A stretch of DNA of 64,000 nt from Neptuniibacter sp048548695 (lineage in GTDB: Bacteria; Pseudomonadota; Gammaproteobacteria; Pseudomonadales; Balneatricaceae), in the NCBI RefSeq assembly GCF_048548695.1, contig NZ_JBLYIF010000012.1, one strand, 5' to 3'. Positions within the stretch are counted from its first letter, which is position 1. Every line of letters begins with the position of its first letter. Below, in pieces: positions 6,823-15,542 of the stretch. The position numbers and the translations under genes are program-made. Below the pieces are notes generated by a model. That model saw only the letters and a list, made by a program, of their open reading frames with translations. It did no database searches and had not been told where the DNA came from.

Positions 6823-8985
6823 TTATAACGTTTTCAGATACTCAATCAAATCCCAGCGCTGCTGCTCATCCAATGCAGGCAAAACGGTCTTGCCATCGAG
6901 CTGCGCGGTACGCCCTGCACCGTATTCATGTCCCCCGTTAAGGTCACCAACCCGATGGGTAGTAAACTGTTTGCCAGCATAGCCGGCACTGCGAAAGCCG
7001 ACTTTTACTGGATCAAACTCTCGGCTGCCCACTATGAAGCTGTCAGGCCGGTATTCGCCCTCATCCGGATCAGCGACACACTCAGATTCGCTTGCAGCAC
7101 AGATGCGTTGTTTTGGCAGTAACAGGTCATACAGGGTCGGCACCGAGCCATTATGCAGATAAGGTGCCGTTGCCCAGATACCATTCAGCGACCTGGCTTT
7201 ATATGCCAGCAGCGAGTTATAGGGTTGGGCCGTGGTGTCCGGGGTGTAATTACCACTTTTTACGGTAGCTTTAATATCATTCTGGAAAAACGACATCGCC
7301 AGTGTATACAGCCAGTCCAACCAACGTCGCACAAACAATTTGTCCGCATCTGGCGTGGCGACGACACCTGTGGTCGCCGAGGTAAGAATCTGCACAACAG
7401 GGGCATCATTGGCAATGTAGAGCTTGCCTACATCGGTCTCCTGAATGGTTTGATTAAAGTTCCCTGACTTCCCTTTGTAATTGACACTGTTGCTTGCCAT
7501 GGCGGGATCGGTACCAATGCGATCCACCGCCATCATTTTGCCAATCACAACCCGATCCCAGTTTCGCGGTTGGATCACTTCATGGCAGGATTCACAATAC
7601 TGGGCGTAAATCTGGCGGCCACGTGCTGCCTTATTGACATCAATACTGCCGAGAATACTTTCCGGCCAGTCGGGCGATATGAGGCTTTTCAGGTGGGCTT
7701 CAAGCCGCTCCAGATTGATCAGATCAATGGAAGATTTAAAGTTAATCTGCTCATGCTTACGCCGCTGGCCGGTGATCAACGCAGACAGGCTGGAAAAATC
7801 AAAACCGGGTTTGTGGGCCGTCCAATCCAGGTTACCAAACACCCCGATTACCTCCCCTGTGTTACGCCCCAGCGGCCCTACCCCGGCATTGCTCGCCAGA
7901 CCATTCCACTGCACATAATCTGACTGCACAATATCCCAGAGAAAGGGGTAACTGACCGGCGCATTGGGTTCATTAAACAGCTGGTCACGGATGCGGAGCA
8001 TATCCCGTAAATTCAAGCCCGGATAACCTGCCGCATCAGACTGCAGGCGAACGATGACTTCAGCAAACTGCTCTTCCGACACGATAGTGTTATCAACACC
8101 TTCCAGAACCTTATCAATCTGCAGCGTGTCCAACAGCGTGTTGCCACTTGGGCCGGTCACCATGGACAACGCTTCTGCCAACTGCTGGCGGTTGATGATG
8201 TGCTGCAGTACCCGGTTATAAATTCTGCCGAATGCATCCAGCCGGGCATACCCATAATCAACATGACTATGGTTGACGGTGTTATACAGCTGAATGCGGC
8301 TCGCCCACTCCTCCAGCCCGGAGAGCACATCAGCTTCACGTTGATAGTCGTTATCCAGTGCAATTACTTGATTGATGAACCGCTGCCGCTTTTCCGGCTG
8401 GTTCAGGGTGGCCATCATGGATTGTTCCAAGGTTTCCAGAAAACCCACCATGTCTGCCATCGCCGGACCGCCGTCTATCCGCATGGCTTGCCCCTGATAA
8501 TTCACCTGCCCGGTATGGCAGGCCGCACAGGTAAAGCCCATGTAGTCCGTGCCCTGATAAGTATCCTTGGCAAACCCCACAGGCAGTCCATCAGGATTAA
8601 AAAAGGTCGGCTTTTGTGGCAAATAGCGAAAGCGGTCAATATTGCGGGTTGAGCGCAGCAACTCATCAGAACTGGCAAGTTCTAACACTAGAAAGAAGTC
8701 ATAGGGCAGCAGGTTTGAGCCCTGAGTCGTGGTATAGAACCATAAACTATCCGCGGCATCCCACCCCTGATTCAGATAGATGGGCGTAGAATAGTTTTCA
8801 CCGAAGTAACCTTCACTCACCGCTGCGGCACCGCGATCTGGATCATCATCCCAGTGTTGGTAGGTTTTACCGATTATTAATGCCACCAGCATCGACAATA
8901 AGAGCAGCGCCAGTAACACATAAACAGGTTTACGGTGACGCCACAGATAATAACCGGGCGCGATCAGGGAGGTAAGCCGCAGCAT
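6823..8985 (-). CDS. Membrane-anchored di-haem c-type oxygenase/peroxidase
   Basis: A protein of 720 residues with one N-terminal membrane segment (about 21-39) and a periplasmic domain. It has two c-type haem sites, CAACH at 153-157 and CESCH at 464-468, a GRNTGEVIGVFG stretch (373-384) and a C-terminal PYLHNGSVPTL motif typical of the di-haem peroxidase/MauG-like superfamily. Relatives of this size include the rubber oxygenases RoxA/RoxB and the P. aeruginosa oleate 10S-dioxygenase and diol synthase. These are oxygenases built on a peroxidase fold. AAAGGAG lies five bases before the ATG. The tight coupling to a P450 suggests a joint oxidative pathway, perhaps on a lipid or terpenoid. That is inference. 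Confidence 0.85.
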   Translation of the reverse strand: MLRLTSLIAPGYYLWRHRKPVYVLLALLLLSMLVALIIGKTYQHWDDDPDRGAAAVSEGYFGENYSTPIYLNQGWDAADSLWFYTTTQGSNLLPYDFFLVLELASSDELLRSTRNIDRFRYLPQKPTFFNPDGLPVGFAKDTYQGTDYMGFTCAACHTGQVNYQGQAMRIDGGPAMADMVGFLETLEQSMMATLNQPEKRQRFINQVIALDNDYQREADVLSGLEEWASRIQLYNTVNHSHVDYGYARLDAFGRIYNRVLQHIINRQQLAEALSMVTGPSGNTLLDTLQIDKVLEGVDNTIVSEEQFAEVIVRLQSDAAGYPGLNLRDMLRIRDQLFNEPNAPVSYPFLWDIVQSDYVQWNGLASNAGVGPLGRNTGEVIGVFGNLDWTAHKPGFDFSSLSALITGQRRKHEQINFKSSIDLINLERLEAHLKSLISPDWPESILGSIDVNKAARGRQIYAQYCESCHEVIQPRNWDRVVIGKMMAVDRIGTDPAMASNSVNYKGKSGNFNQTIQETDVGKLYIANDAPVVQILTSATTGVVATPDADKLFVRRWLDWLYTLAMSFFQNDIKATVKSGNYTPDTTAQPYNSLLAYKARSLNGIWATAPYLHNGSVPTLYDLLLPKQRICAASESECVADPDEGEYRPDSFIVGSREFDPVKVGFRSAGYAGKQFTTHRVGDLNGGHEYGAGRTAQLDGKTVLPALDEQQRWDLIEYLKTL

Positions 8986-9111
8986 CGGAGAACTCCTTTT
9001 CAGTGTTTGGATTATCCCACGCCGATTACATCCGGTTATCGGCGGTCAAGCTGCCTCAGTATATATGGCTTTGCTCCAACTCGCAGGCTTGCTTGTTTTG
9101 TCATTACCCAC

Positions 9112-9531
9112 TCAGCCAGCAGAGCGGCCAAGTGTCGGCAGTTGATCAAGCAACAGCGTCAGCAGGTGACGACGGTTAAGCACACCAACAACTTTACCCT
9201 GGGCATCTACCACCGGGTAATTTTTGGGTTTTTCCTGCAGCATCTGCTGGGCAAGTGCCAGTGGGTCCTGGTTCAGGCTGACAGTAAGCACATCGGGTTT
9301 CATCACCTCACCCACCGTTGCAACCCGCTGGTTATGATAAACCACCTGAATAGTGACTTTCAGGCACTCTTGCTCGGAGATCCAACCGGCCAGTTTACCA
9401 TCGGCATCAACCACCGGCGCGCCAAGCATCGTGTGCTTAACCAGTTGATTAGAGGCGGCGGCGACCAGCATATCAGGGGTGATATGGGCAAAGTCACGCT
9501 GCATAAAATCTGCTATTTTTGCCAGTTTCAT
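9112..9531 (-). CDS. Two-CBS-domain protein
   Basis: A protein of 139 residues made of a tandem pair of CBS domains (a Bateman module), with GAPVVDADGKLAGWIS and NYPVVDAQGKVVGVLN as the two core motifs. Such modules bind adenosyl nucleotides and act as sensors. No effector domain is attached. The ATG at 9531 is preferred over 9576 because GGAG stands nine bases upstream. It lies 126 bp before the di-haem gene on the same strand and could be part of that transcript. Its partner is unknown. Confidence 0.85.
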   Translation of the reverse strand: MKLAKIADFMQRDFAHITPDMLVAAASNQLVKHTMLGAPVVDADGKLAGWISEQECLKVTIQVVYHNQRVATVGEVMKPDVLTVSLNQDPLALAQQMLQEKPKNYPVVDAQGKVVGVLNRRHLLTLLLDQLPTLGRSAG

Positions 9532-9751
9532 GTTACTGCACTCCGTTAATGCGCCGAGACAGTGCATTCGCGCCATTTATGTGCCTAATTGACACATAAA
9601 ACGGGCAAAAAACAGCCTGAAACGGCATAATCGCAAAACAAGAGAACAGTGCAGTATTTACGCCAATATGACGCCTACTGCGTCCAGCTGCAGAGCATCT
9701 GCCAAGCAGCCTATCGCAATAACTGCCTTTGTATCTGAGTTGAGGGATCTA

Positions 9752-10186
9752 ATGAACATAGTCTGCCCAGCCTGTGGCACCAGCAATCGAATTCCACAAG
9801 ACCGCTCTCACCTTGAGGGTAAGTGCGGTAAATGCAAACATGCTCTGCATACCTTCACCCCCGCCGAATTGGATGACCAGACTGCACCACATTACCTGGA
9901 GCGCAATGAGCTGCCGGTGTTGGTGGATTTCTGGGCCAGTTGGTGTGGCCCCTGCAAGATGATGAAACCCATATTTGAGCAAACTGCAGCACAGTCTGAA
10001 AGTCTACTGTTTGCCAAAGTTGATACCGAATCTGCTCCCCAGTTCAGTCAACAGATGAATATTCGCAGCATCCCTACTCTGGTGTTATTTCATCAGGGTA
10101 AAGAGATCAACCGCATCAGCGGTGCACTGCAAGAGGCACAACTTAAACAGTGGATACTGCAGCAGATGCAGGCACTTTTTAACTGA
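9752..10186 (+). CDS. trxC: Thioredoxin 2
   Basis: TrxC, a cytoplasmic zinc-binding thioredoxin that reduces protein disulfides under oxidative stress. From the ATG at 9752 (GAGGGA upstream; the in-frame ATG at 9668 would add a non-homologous tail) the protein is 144 residues. The N-terminal zinc ligands are two CxxC pairs, C5/C8 and C25/C28. The active site WCGPC has its cysteines at 65 and 68. The cis-proline region reads IRSIPTL. It diverges from the CBS gene across a 220-bp intergenic region. Confidence 0.95.
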   Translation: MNIVCPACGTSNRIPQDRSHLEGKCGKCKHALHTFTPAELDDQTAPHYLERNELPVLVDFWASWCGPCKMMKPIFEQTAAQSESLLFAKVDTESAPQFSQQMNIRSIPTLVLFHQGKEINRISGALQEAQLKQWILQQMQALFN

Positions 10187-10250
10187 GCGGCACTTCCAGC
10201 CGTATTCAAAGCAGCAGGCAGCATGGCATCCATGCGCTCGACGGTAGGCA

Positions 10251-10512
10251 AAGGAACCTACGAATAAGCCCAAAACGCCTCTGGCGTTCAGAGCAATGTG
10301 AGGTCAAGGCAACGATTACAGGCATGCTGGTTGCCTGTCGAAAATCGGTCACACAGAGATCGGATTGCTCTGCCCCCCATGGGGCGGATTCTAAAACAGC
10401 CTTCTGCTTCAGGCAGCTTGGAAAGGACGTGTCATTCCACTGCGCTGCTTTTCGCGCATCAGGCTGATTTATCGCCGCAGAGAAAGTCTTGGACTTGTTC
10501 GTAGGTTCCCTT
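10251..10512. mobile_element. MITE-like element, long copy (262 bp)
   Basis: Bounded by 23-24 bp imperfect terminal inverted repeats: AAGGAACCTACGAATAAGCC... on the left, and the complement of TTGTTCGTAGGTTCCCTT on the right. A shorter copy with the same ends and the same internal left half lies at 56880-57016. It codes for no transposase, and its internal reading frames are not gene-like. A small non-autonomous transposable element fits best. I see no clear target-site duplication. Confidence 0.7.
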
Positions 10513-10589
10513 ACAGCGTTAGTGCTGCTGGCAGTGTTGCTATGTGTCTATCATATCTATCAAAAATCCCCTTAATTCCACTCACAACA

Positions 10590-10602
10590 TGAATAAAATT
10601 CA
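10590..10602 (+). promoter_or_regulatory. MetR-type operator upstream of metE
   Basis: TGAATAAAATTCA matches the MetR consensus TGAA-N5-TTCA exactly. Weaker relatives (TGAA followed by ATCA or TTAA at the right spacing) lie closer to the start codon. MetR is the LysR-type, homocysteine-responsive activator of metE. The rest of 10513-10705 is AT-rich leader with no gene and no recognisable cobalamin riboswitch. Confidence 0.75.
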
Positions 10603-10705
10603 CTAAATATCAAAAACTAATCGTTTTCGCTAATACAAAAAGCCGTCCATAATGAATTTATATCAACTATTTATTGATTGTTATGAATTTAATTAAGGAC
10701 ACGTC

Positions 10706-12988
10706 ATGCAGACCCACATCCTAGGTTACCCACGTATAGGCGCCAAACGGGAACTAAAATTTGCTTTAGAAGCTTACTGGTCCGGCGATAGTAGCCGTGA
10801 AGAACTCAAGCAAGTCAGCCAGTCATTAATGCAGAAGCACTGGCAAGAGCAGATCGACAACCAACTGGCTTTCATTACCGTTAATGATTTCTCGTTATAT
10901 GATCATGTGCTGGATCATTCACAGCTCCTCGGTGTGGTTCCAGAACGCTTTCAGGATGGCTCAGCCGATGCGTGGGATACCTATTTCCGCATGGCCCGTG
11001 GTCGAGCGCCCAGTGGTACACCACAGCGTGCCTGTGAAATGACCAAGTGGTTTGATACCAATTACCACTACTTGGTGCCTGAGCTCAGCCCAGACCAGGA
11101 ATTTTGTCTGCAGCCGGACAAACTCTTAGCCGAGATTGCAGCCGCCAAATCCCTCGGCCATGCCATCAAGCCTGTGTTACTGGGCCCTTTAAGCTACCTC
11201 TGGCTGGCAAAGCCAGCAAAAGAGCCCTTTGACCGCTTAAGTCTGTTACCAAAGCTACTGGCAACGTACGCATTATTACTGCAACAGCTGGCGGACCAAG
11301 GTATCGAGTGGGTGCAGATCGATGAGCCGGTACTGGTACTTGAATTAGCAGATCCTTGGTTAACCGCGCTGGAATCCGCATATCAGCAGTTAGCTGACGC
11401 GCCCGTTAAACTCTTATTAGCTACTTATTTTGGCAGCCTTGGCACGAAGCTGCACCGGGTCATTGAACTCCCGGTAGCAGGCCTGCATCTGGATACTACC
11501 CGCGGTGGTAGCGAATATCTGATTGCCGCCCGCCAGCTGCCTGCGGATCGGGTGCTCTCACTGGGGATCATTGATGGCCGGAATATCTGGAAAACAGATT
11601 TGCAGTGGCAACTTGAACAACTGCAACCTTTGCAGGAACAACTGGGTGATCGCCTCTGGCTGAGCAGCAGTTGTTCATTGCTGCATGTCCCTGTAGACCT
11701 GTCACAAGAGCATGAACTGGATCAAGAGCTTAAATCCTGGCTGGCATTTGCCCAGCAAAAACTTGCCGAACTCAACACCCTGGCGCAAGCACTCAATGGC
11801 CAGGGAGATACAGCGCTTGAGGATAACCGTCGGGCACTGGCATCACGTCGTAGCTCAGGCAGAATTCACCGGCCAGCAGTGCAGCAACGTCTTGAATCGG
11901 TCAATGCTAGCCTGGGAGTGCGCTCTACCCCTTATGTGGAGCGTGCGCGATTACAACAGGAACATCTCAAACTGCCGCTTTACCCCACCACCACCATCGG
12001 TTCATTTCCGCAAACCCAGGACATTCGCCGTGCACGCGCAGACCATCGTGCTGGAAAGCTGCCCGCCGGTGAATATGAGTACCTGATGAAGCATGAGATT
12101 CAATCCTGCATCGAAGCTCAAGAACGTTATGGCCTGGACATGCTGGTACATGGCGAGGCTGAACGTAATGATATGGTGGAGTATTTTTCTGAACTGCTGG
12201 AGGGCTATGCCGCCTCACGTTTTGGTTGGGTTCAGTCATATGGCTCACGCTGTGTAAAACCACCGATCATCTATGGTGATATCCATCGCCCCGAGCCCAT
12301 GACGGTGGCCTGGAGTCAGTTTGCCCAATCCTTAACCTCGAAACCGGTTAAAGGCATGCTGACTGGGCCCGTGACCATGCTGCAGTGGGCTTTTGTACGT
12401 GACGATCAGCCACGCGCTACCACCTGCTTACAAATAGCCCTGGCGATTCGTGATGAGGTCTGTGACTTAGAGCAGGCTGGCATTACAGCCATCCAGATTG
12501 ATGAACCTGCCATCAGGGAAGGTTTACCTCTGCTGCGCTCCGCGTGGGATAGCTATCTGGATTGGGCGACGTTTGCCTTCCGCGTGAGTGCCAGTGGTGT
12601 ACAGGATCGTACCCAGATCCATACCCACATGTGCTATTCCGAGTTTAATGACATCATGCCCGCAATTGCGGCAATGGATGCGGATGTCATTACCATTGAA
12701 ACCAGCCGATCCAATATGACTCTGCTGGCAGCGTTTGCCGATTTCAAATACCCCAATGAAATTGGTCCGGGTGTTTATGATATTCACAGCCCTAATCTGC
12801 CCGCGGTGGAACAGATGGTTGAACTGATGCGTCTGGCTGCACAACGAATCCCGGCAGAACGCTTATGGGTCAATCCTGACTGCGGCTTGAAAACGCGTGG
12901 CTGGAAAGAAGTGTCGGCTGCACTGATCAACATGGTCGCGGCGGCGAAGATACTGCGTGAAGATAACTCACTGAGCCAGAGCGCTTAA
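10706..12988 (+). CDS. metE: Cobalamin-independent methionine synthase
   Basis: 5-methyltetrahydropteroyltriglutamate-homocysteine methyltransferase, the B12-independent last step of methionine synthesis. The length of 760 residues is near the 753 of E. coli. The zinc ligands His641 and Cys643 (HTHMCYSEF) and Cys726 (NPDCGLKTRGW) sit at the same residue numbers as in E. coli. The N-terminal half carries the evolutionarily duplicated barrel (GYPRIG at the start). AAGGA stands upstream of the ATG. A MetR box lies about 105 bp upstream. The same genome segment also has metH, so the cell can make methionine with or without B12. Confidence 0.98.
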   Translation: MQTHILGYPRIGAKRELKFALEAYWSGDSSREELKQVSQSLMQKHWQEQIDNQLAFITVNDFSLYDHVLDHSQLLGVVPERFQDGSADAWDTYFRMARGRAPSGTPQRACEMTKWFDTNYHYLVPELSPDQEFCLQPDKLLAEIAAAKSLGHAIKPVLLGPLSYLWLAKPAKEPFDRLSLLPKLLATYALLLQQLADQGIEWVQIDEPVLVLELADPWLTALESAYQQLADAPVKLLLATYFGSLGTKLHRVIELPVAGLHLDTTRGGSEYLIAARQLPADRVLSLGIIDGRNIWKTDLQWQLEQLQPLQEQLGDRLWLSSSCSLLHVPVDLSQEHELDQELKSWLAFAQQKLAELNTLAQALNGQGDTALEDNRRALASRRSSGRIHRPAVQQRLESVNASLGVRSTPYVERARLQQEHLKLPLYPTTTIGSFPQTQDIRRARADHRAGKLPAGEYEYLMKHEIQSCIEAQERYGLDMLVHGEAERNDMVEYFSELLEGYAASRFGWVQSYGSRCVKPPIIYGDIHRPEPMTVAWSQFAQSLTSKPVKGMLTGPVTMLQWAFVRDDQPRATTCLQIALAIRDEVCDLEQAGITAIQIDEPAIREGLPLLRSAWDSYLDWATFAFRVSASGVQDRTQIHTHMCYSEFNDIMPAIAAMDADVITIETSRSNMTLLAAFADFKYPNEIGPGVYDIHSPNLPAVEQMVELMRLAAQRIPAERLWVNPDCGLKTRGWKEVSAALINMVAAAKILREDNSLSQSA

Positions 12989-12993
12989 CGTAC

Positions 12994-13027
12994 ATTGCTG
13001 TGCCGGTTTATAGGCTGGCACAGCAAT
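12994..13027 (+). terminator. Hairpin after metE
   Basis: ATTGCTGTGCC and GGCACAGCAAT form a perfect 11-bp stem with a 12-nt loop, five bases after the metE stop. It lacks a T-run, so it may be a weak terminator or a 3'-end stabilising hairpin. Confidence 0.55.
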
Positions 13028-13083
13028 AATGACCTGCCCAACCAAATAATGGTCGTATTAATGCAAAATAAAACAAACTTTTA

Positions 13084-13111
13084 TTGACTCCCCCCAGAAA
13101 CACTGTATTCT
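13084..13111 (+). promoter_or_regulatory. Promoter of the cold-shock gene
   Basis: TTGACT, 16-bp spacer, TATTCT. Transcription from here would give an untranslated leader of about 140 nt. A long leader is usual for cspA-type genes, whose leaders act as RNA thermosensors. Confidence 0.7.
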
Positions 13112-13261
13112 GGCCTCAGCTTGAAAGAAGTCCAAGTATCTTCACTCCTCTACGCAGTTTTAGTCATAAATCTTCGTCCTGTAGTTTTAAAGTACCTGTC
13201 TTATTTCCGCTAAAAACCGCCGTAAGGCACCAAATTATTTAATTATCTTCAGGATATTATT

Positions 13262-13471
13262 ATGTCTAATACAGTTACCGGCACCGTTAAATGGTTCAAC
13301 GAAACTAAAGGCTTCGGCTTCATCGAGCAGCAGTCTGGTCCAGACGTTTTCGCTCACTTCAGCGCAATCGTTAGCTCCGGCTTCAAAACTCTGGCTGAAG
13401 GCCAGCAGGTAGAATTCACTGTAAGCCAGGGTCCTAAAGGTCCTCAGGCTGAAAATATCGTTGCTGTCTAA
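13262..13471 (+). CDS. CspA-family cold-shock protein
   Basis: A single cold-shock domain of 69 residues that binds single-stranded RNA and DNA and melts RNA structure. Both RNA-binding motifs are present: RNP1 KGFGFIEQ and RNP2 VFAHFSAI. It has its own promoter, a long leader and a strong terminator, so it is a single-gene unit. It could be a cold-induced or a constitutive member of the family. The sequence does not decide. Confidence 0.95.
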   Translation: MSNTVTGTVKWFNETKGFGFIEQQSGPDVFAHFSAIVSSGFKTLAEGQQVEFTVSQGPKGPQAENIVAV

Positions 13472-13529
13472 GGCACCGATAAGCTCCTGTTGAACTAAGC
13501 GCTTGCGCTGCAACAGAGAGCACTGATAT

Positions 13530-13562
13530 CAAGGGCAAACCTCTCCGGTTTGCCCTTTTTTG
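13530..13562 (+). terminator. Terminator of the cold-shock gene
   Basis: AAGGGCAAACC / GGTTTGCCCTT, an 11-bp perfect stem with loop TCTCC, followed by a run of T. Confidence 0.9.
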
Positions 13563-13625
13563 TTAGTCTCCAAAACGATTTTGCCTTACCCTGATGTTAC
13601 TCAGTCTCTGCCATGGAGTTATTGT

Positions 13626-13940
13626 ATGTATATTGCCATGAACCGTTTTCGAATCGCCCCCGGCAAGGAAGAAACCTTTATCGAGATCTGGAAAAACCGG
13701 GAAACGCATTTGGAAGATGTACCCGGCTTTAAGAGTTTCCAGTTACTGCAGGGACTCGCCACACCAGAACACACCCTGTTTGCATCTCACAGCATATGGG
13801 AATCTGAAGAAGCGTTTCGTAACTGGACCACATCTGAGGCATTCCGCAAGGCACATGCCAATGCAAAACCGGCCAGTGATGTATATTTAGGCCCACCTAA
13901 ATTTGAAGGTTTTACTGCGGTACTATCACAAGAGCAGTAG
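13626..13940 (+). CDS. ABM-domain haem-monooxygenase-like protein
   Basis: A small antibiotic-biosynthesis-monooxygenase (ABM) fold protein of 104 residues from the ATG at 13626, which has GGAG upstream. The in-frame ATG at 13560 lies in the preceding terminator. It resembles HmoA/IsdG-type haem-degrading enzymes: the Asn in AMNRFRI, the Trp in HSIWESEEAFRNW and the His in FRKAH could be the Asn-Trp-His set of that family. Other ABM proteins bind different ligands, so haem breakdown is likely but not certain. No haem transport genes are adjacent. Confidence 0.75.
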   Translation: MYIAMNRFRIAPGKEETFIEIWKNRETHLEDVPGFKSFQLLQGLATPEHTLFASHSIWESEEAFRNWTTSEAFRKAHANAKPASDVYLGPPKFEGFTAVLSQEQ

Positions 13941-13942
13941 AC

Positions 13943-13966
13943 AAAAAAAAGGGGCGAATGCCCCTA
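13943..13966 (-). terminator. Terminator of the globin-coupled cyclase gene
   Basis: Minus strand: AGGGGC, loop ATTC, GCCCCT, followed by eight T. It lies 24 bp after the cyclase stop codon. Confidence 0.85.
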
Positions 13967-13989
13967 ATTCTGATCTCCTGTTCCAGCAA

Positions 13990-15078
13990 TCACTCTGGCT
14001 GCGTGGCCGCTGCTTCACGGGCTTTGTTTTTACGTTTATCGGCATACATATTCTTGTCTGCCTGATGCAGTAGATCTTCAGGCTCAAGATATTCATTCGG
14101 CCCTGTGTCTGCTACGCCAATACTGATAGTAAAGTCTACGCACCGGCTCGTAAGTTCCTCTTGCAGTCGCGTCCGGTAGACTTTTTCTGCATTATCAGAA
14201 GCACAATCCGGCAAGATAATACAAAATTCATCGCCGCCACAACGAAAGCAGCTGTCTTCACTGCGGCTAACCTTGCTAATTGCACCGCCTAGGGTACGTA
14301 AAACTTCATCACCTTTATTATGACCCTGAGTATCGTTGATCTGCTTGAAGTTATTAATGTCCAAATAAACCACAGAGATACTTTCAGCACGCCGCTGCGA
14401 GGCACGCAAACAACTGGTCAACGTATCATTCAAGTGCCGCACATTAAGCAATCCGGTCAACGCATCGGTGCGCGACAGTTCTTCTAACTGCTGGGTACGC
14501 AGACGAACCCTGTTTTCCAGATGCAAAGCGTATTCATCGGATTTCTGTTTGGATATTTCGATCTCTGCCAGCAAGCTTCGGATATAAGTATCAAACACCA
14601 ATGTGACGTCAAACATCATCAGCTTTTCCAGCGCCGTCGCCGTTTTCTGATACTTATCTTCCTCATGAATTTCGGAGCGTAGCACATGGGTCAACAGGCT
14701 TTTCAGAGTATAGATGGCCGACAAATACAGCTTAGGCTCGACACCGATGCGTTTGTGTACAAGGCCTATTCGCAGACGGTTATTCACATACTCGATGTCA
14801 TAGAGCCCACTGAACAGATCAATAACGTATTTACGTTGCGCGTGACGCAGACGGTTAAGGGTGTCAGCATCACCAATGAGCAGAGCAATTTCCGGAACGC
14901 TGGTTTGAGATTCGTAAAAAAGTGCGACAATTTCGTCGATCCGTTCATCAATGATTGACTTGGCCTCACGCAAGGCAGTCAAGTCATCTTCATCCAGATC
15001 AAACAGCGTTTTACGATGCGCGATTTCAAACTCGCTGATTTTCATTTGCTCTAGTAAGGTAGTTTCTGTCTGTCTCAT
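13990..15078 (-). CDS. Globin-coupled diguanylate cyclase
   Basis: A protein of 362 residues with an N-terminal protoglobin-like sensor (about 15-170) and a C-terminal GGDEF domain (about 200-355) that makes cyclic di-GMP from GTP. The likely proximal haem ligand is His108 (GLVHKRIG), with Tyr55 a possible distal residue. The active site GGDEF is at 281-285, and an intact inhibitory site RxxD (R272-D275) stands five residues upstream. The layout matches oxygen-sensing cyclases such as E. coli DosC. No membrane segment is present. It is a single-gene unit ended by a strong terminator. An FNR-type box lies in the intergenic region upstream. Confidence 0.92.
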   Translation of the reverse strand: MRQTETTLLEQMKISEFEIAHRKTLFDLDEDDLTALREAKSIIDERIDEIVALFYESQTSVPEIALLIGDADTLNRLRHAQRKYVIDLFSGLYDIEYVNNRLRIGLVHKRIGVEPKLYLSAIYTLKSLLTHVLRSEIHEEDKYQKTATALEKLMMFDVTLVFDTYIRSLLAEIEISKQKSDEYALHLENRVRLRTQQLEELSRTDALTGLLNVRHLNDTLTSCLRASQRRAESISVVYLDINNFKQINDTQGHNKGDEVLRTLGGAISKVSRSEDSCFRCGGDEFCIILPDCASDNAEKVYRTRLQEELTSRCVDFTISIGVADTGPNEYLEPEDLLHQADKNMYADKRKNKAREAAATQPE

Positions 15079-15440
15079 CCATTATCTCTTAGTGAAAAAG
15101 CACTAATATTAAGGCTCACTTAAAGCAAAAAGGGCAGTATGTAATCTAACGGTAACGAACCCGTCTACAGTTATATTTTATCTTTAAAATTCAACATACA
15201 GCGTGTGTTAACAAAGCAACTGTGAAGCCCCTAAACCCACCGATTTATCTCATTACAATTGAGTATAGAACAGCGGCTTGTCGAGCAAACCGATATTTTT
15301 GGAAAATGTGACTGTTTTTTCAAAACACTTGTTTACAAATAGACTTATTAATTGATTAATATCAATAAATTACACATCACAAACTGTTTAAAAAACGATC
15401 AGCTTGTTCGATTCCCGGTTGTTACTGATTAATCGCCAAA
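15079..15440. other. AT-rich intergenic region
   Basis: This region lies between the cyclase start and the terminator of the prp operon, and no gene is seen. It must hold the cyclase promoter, which I cannot place with confidence. It contains one perfect FNR/Anr-type box (see 15352-15365). Confidence 0.5.
15352..15365. promoter_or_regulatory. FNR/Anr-type box
   Basis: TTGATTAATATCAA is a perfect TTGAT-N4-ATCAA palindrome. It is 274 bp upstream of the globin-coupled cyclase start codon, and the next gene on the other side runs toward it. If functional it probably acts on the cyclase. Confidence 0.55.
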
Positions 15441-15462
15441 AAAAACCCACCTAAGGTGGGTT
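15441..15462 (-). terminator. Terminator of the prp operon
   Basis: Minus strand: AACCCACC, loop TTA, GGTGGGTT, then a run of T. It lies about 80 bp past the prpF stop. Confidence 0.85.
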
Positions 15463-15542
15463 AATGAATCAGACAACAGGTTGATAGGGACCCATGTCCG
15501 AAATCATGAACTCAGGGGATGACCGGACTTTCGCGGCAATGC

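Noticed and set aside
10298..10504. Reading frame inside the MITE-like element
   Set aside because: It is not kept in the shorter copy, has no ribosome site and no protein-like composition.
10513..10705. Cobalamin riboswitch upstream of metE
   Set aside because: The gap is short and lacks the conserved B12-box elements. A MetR box explains regulation better.
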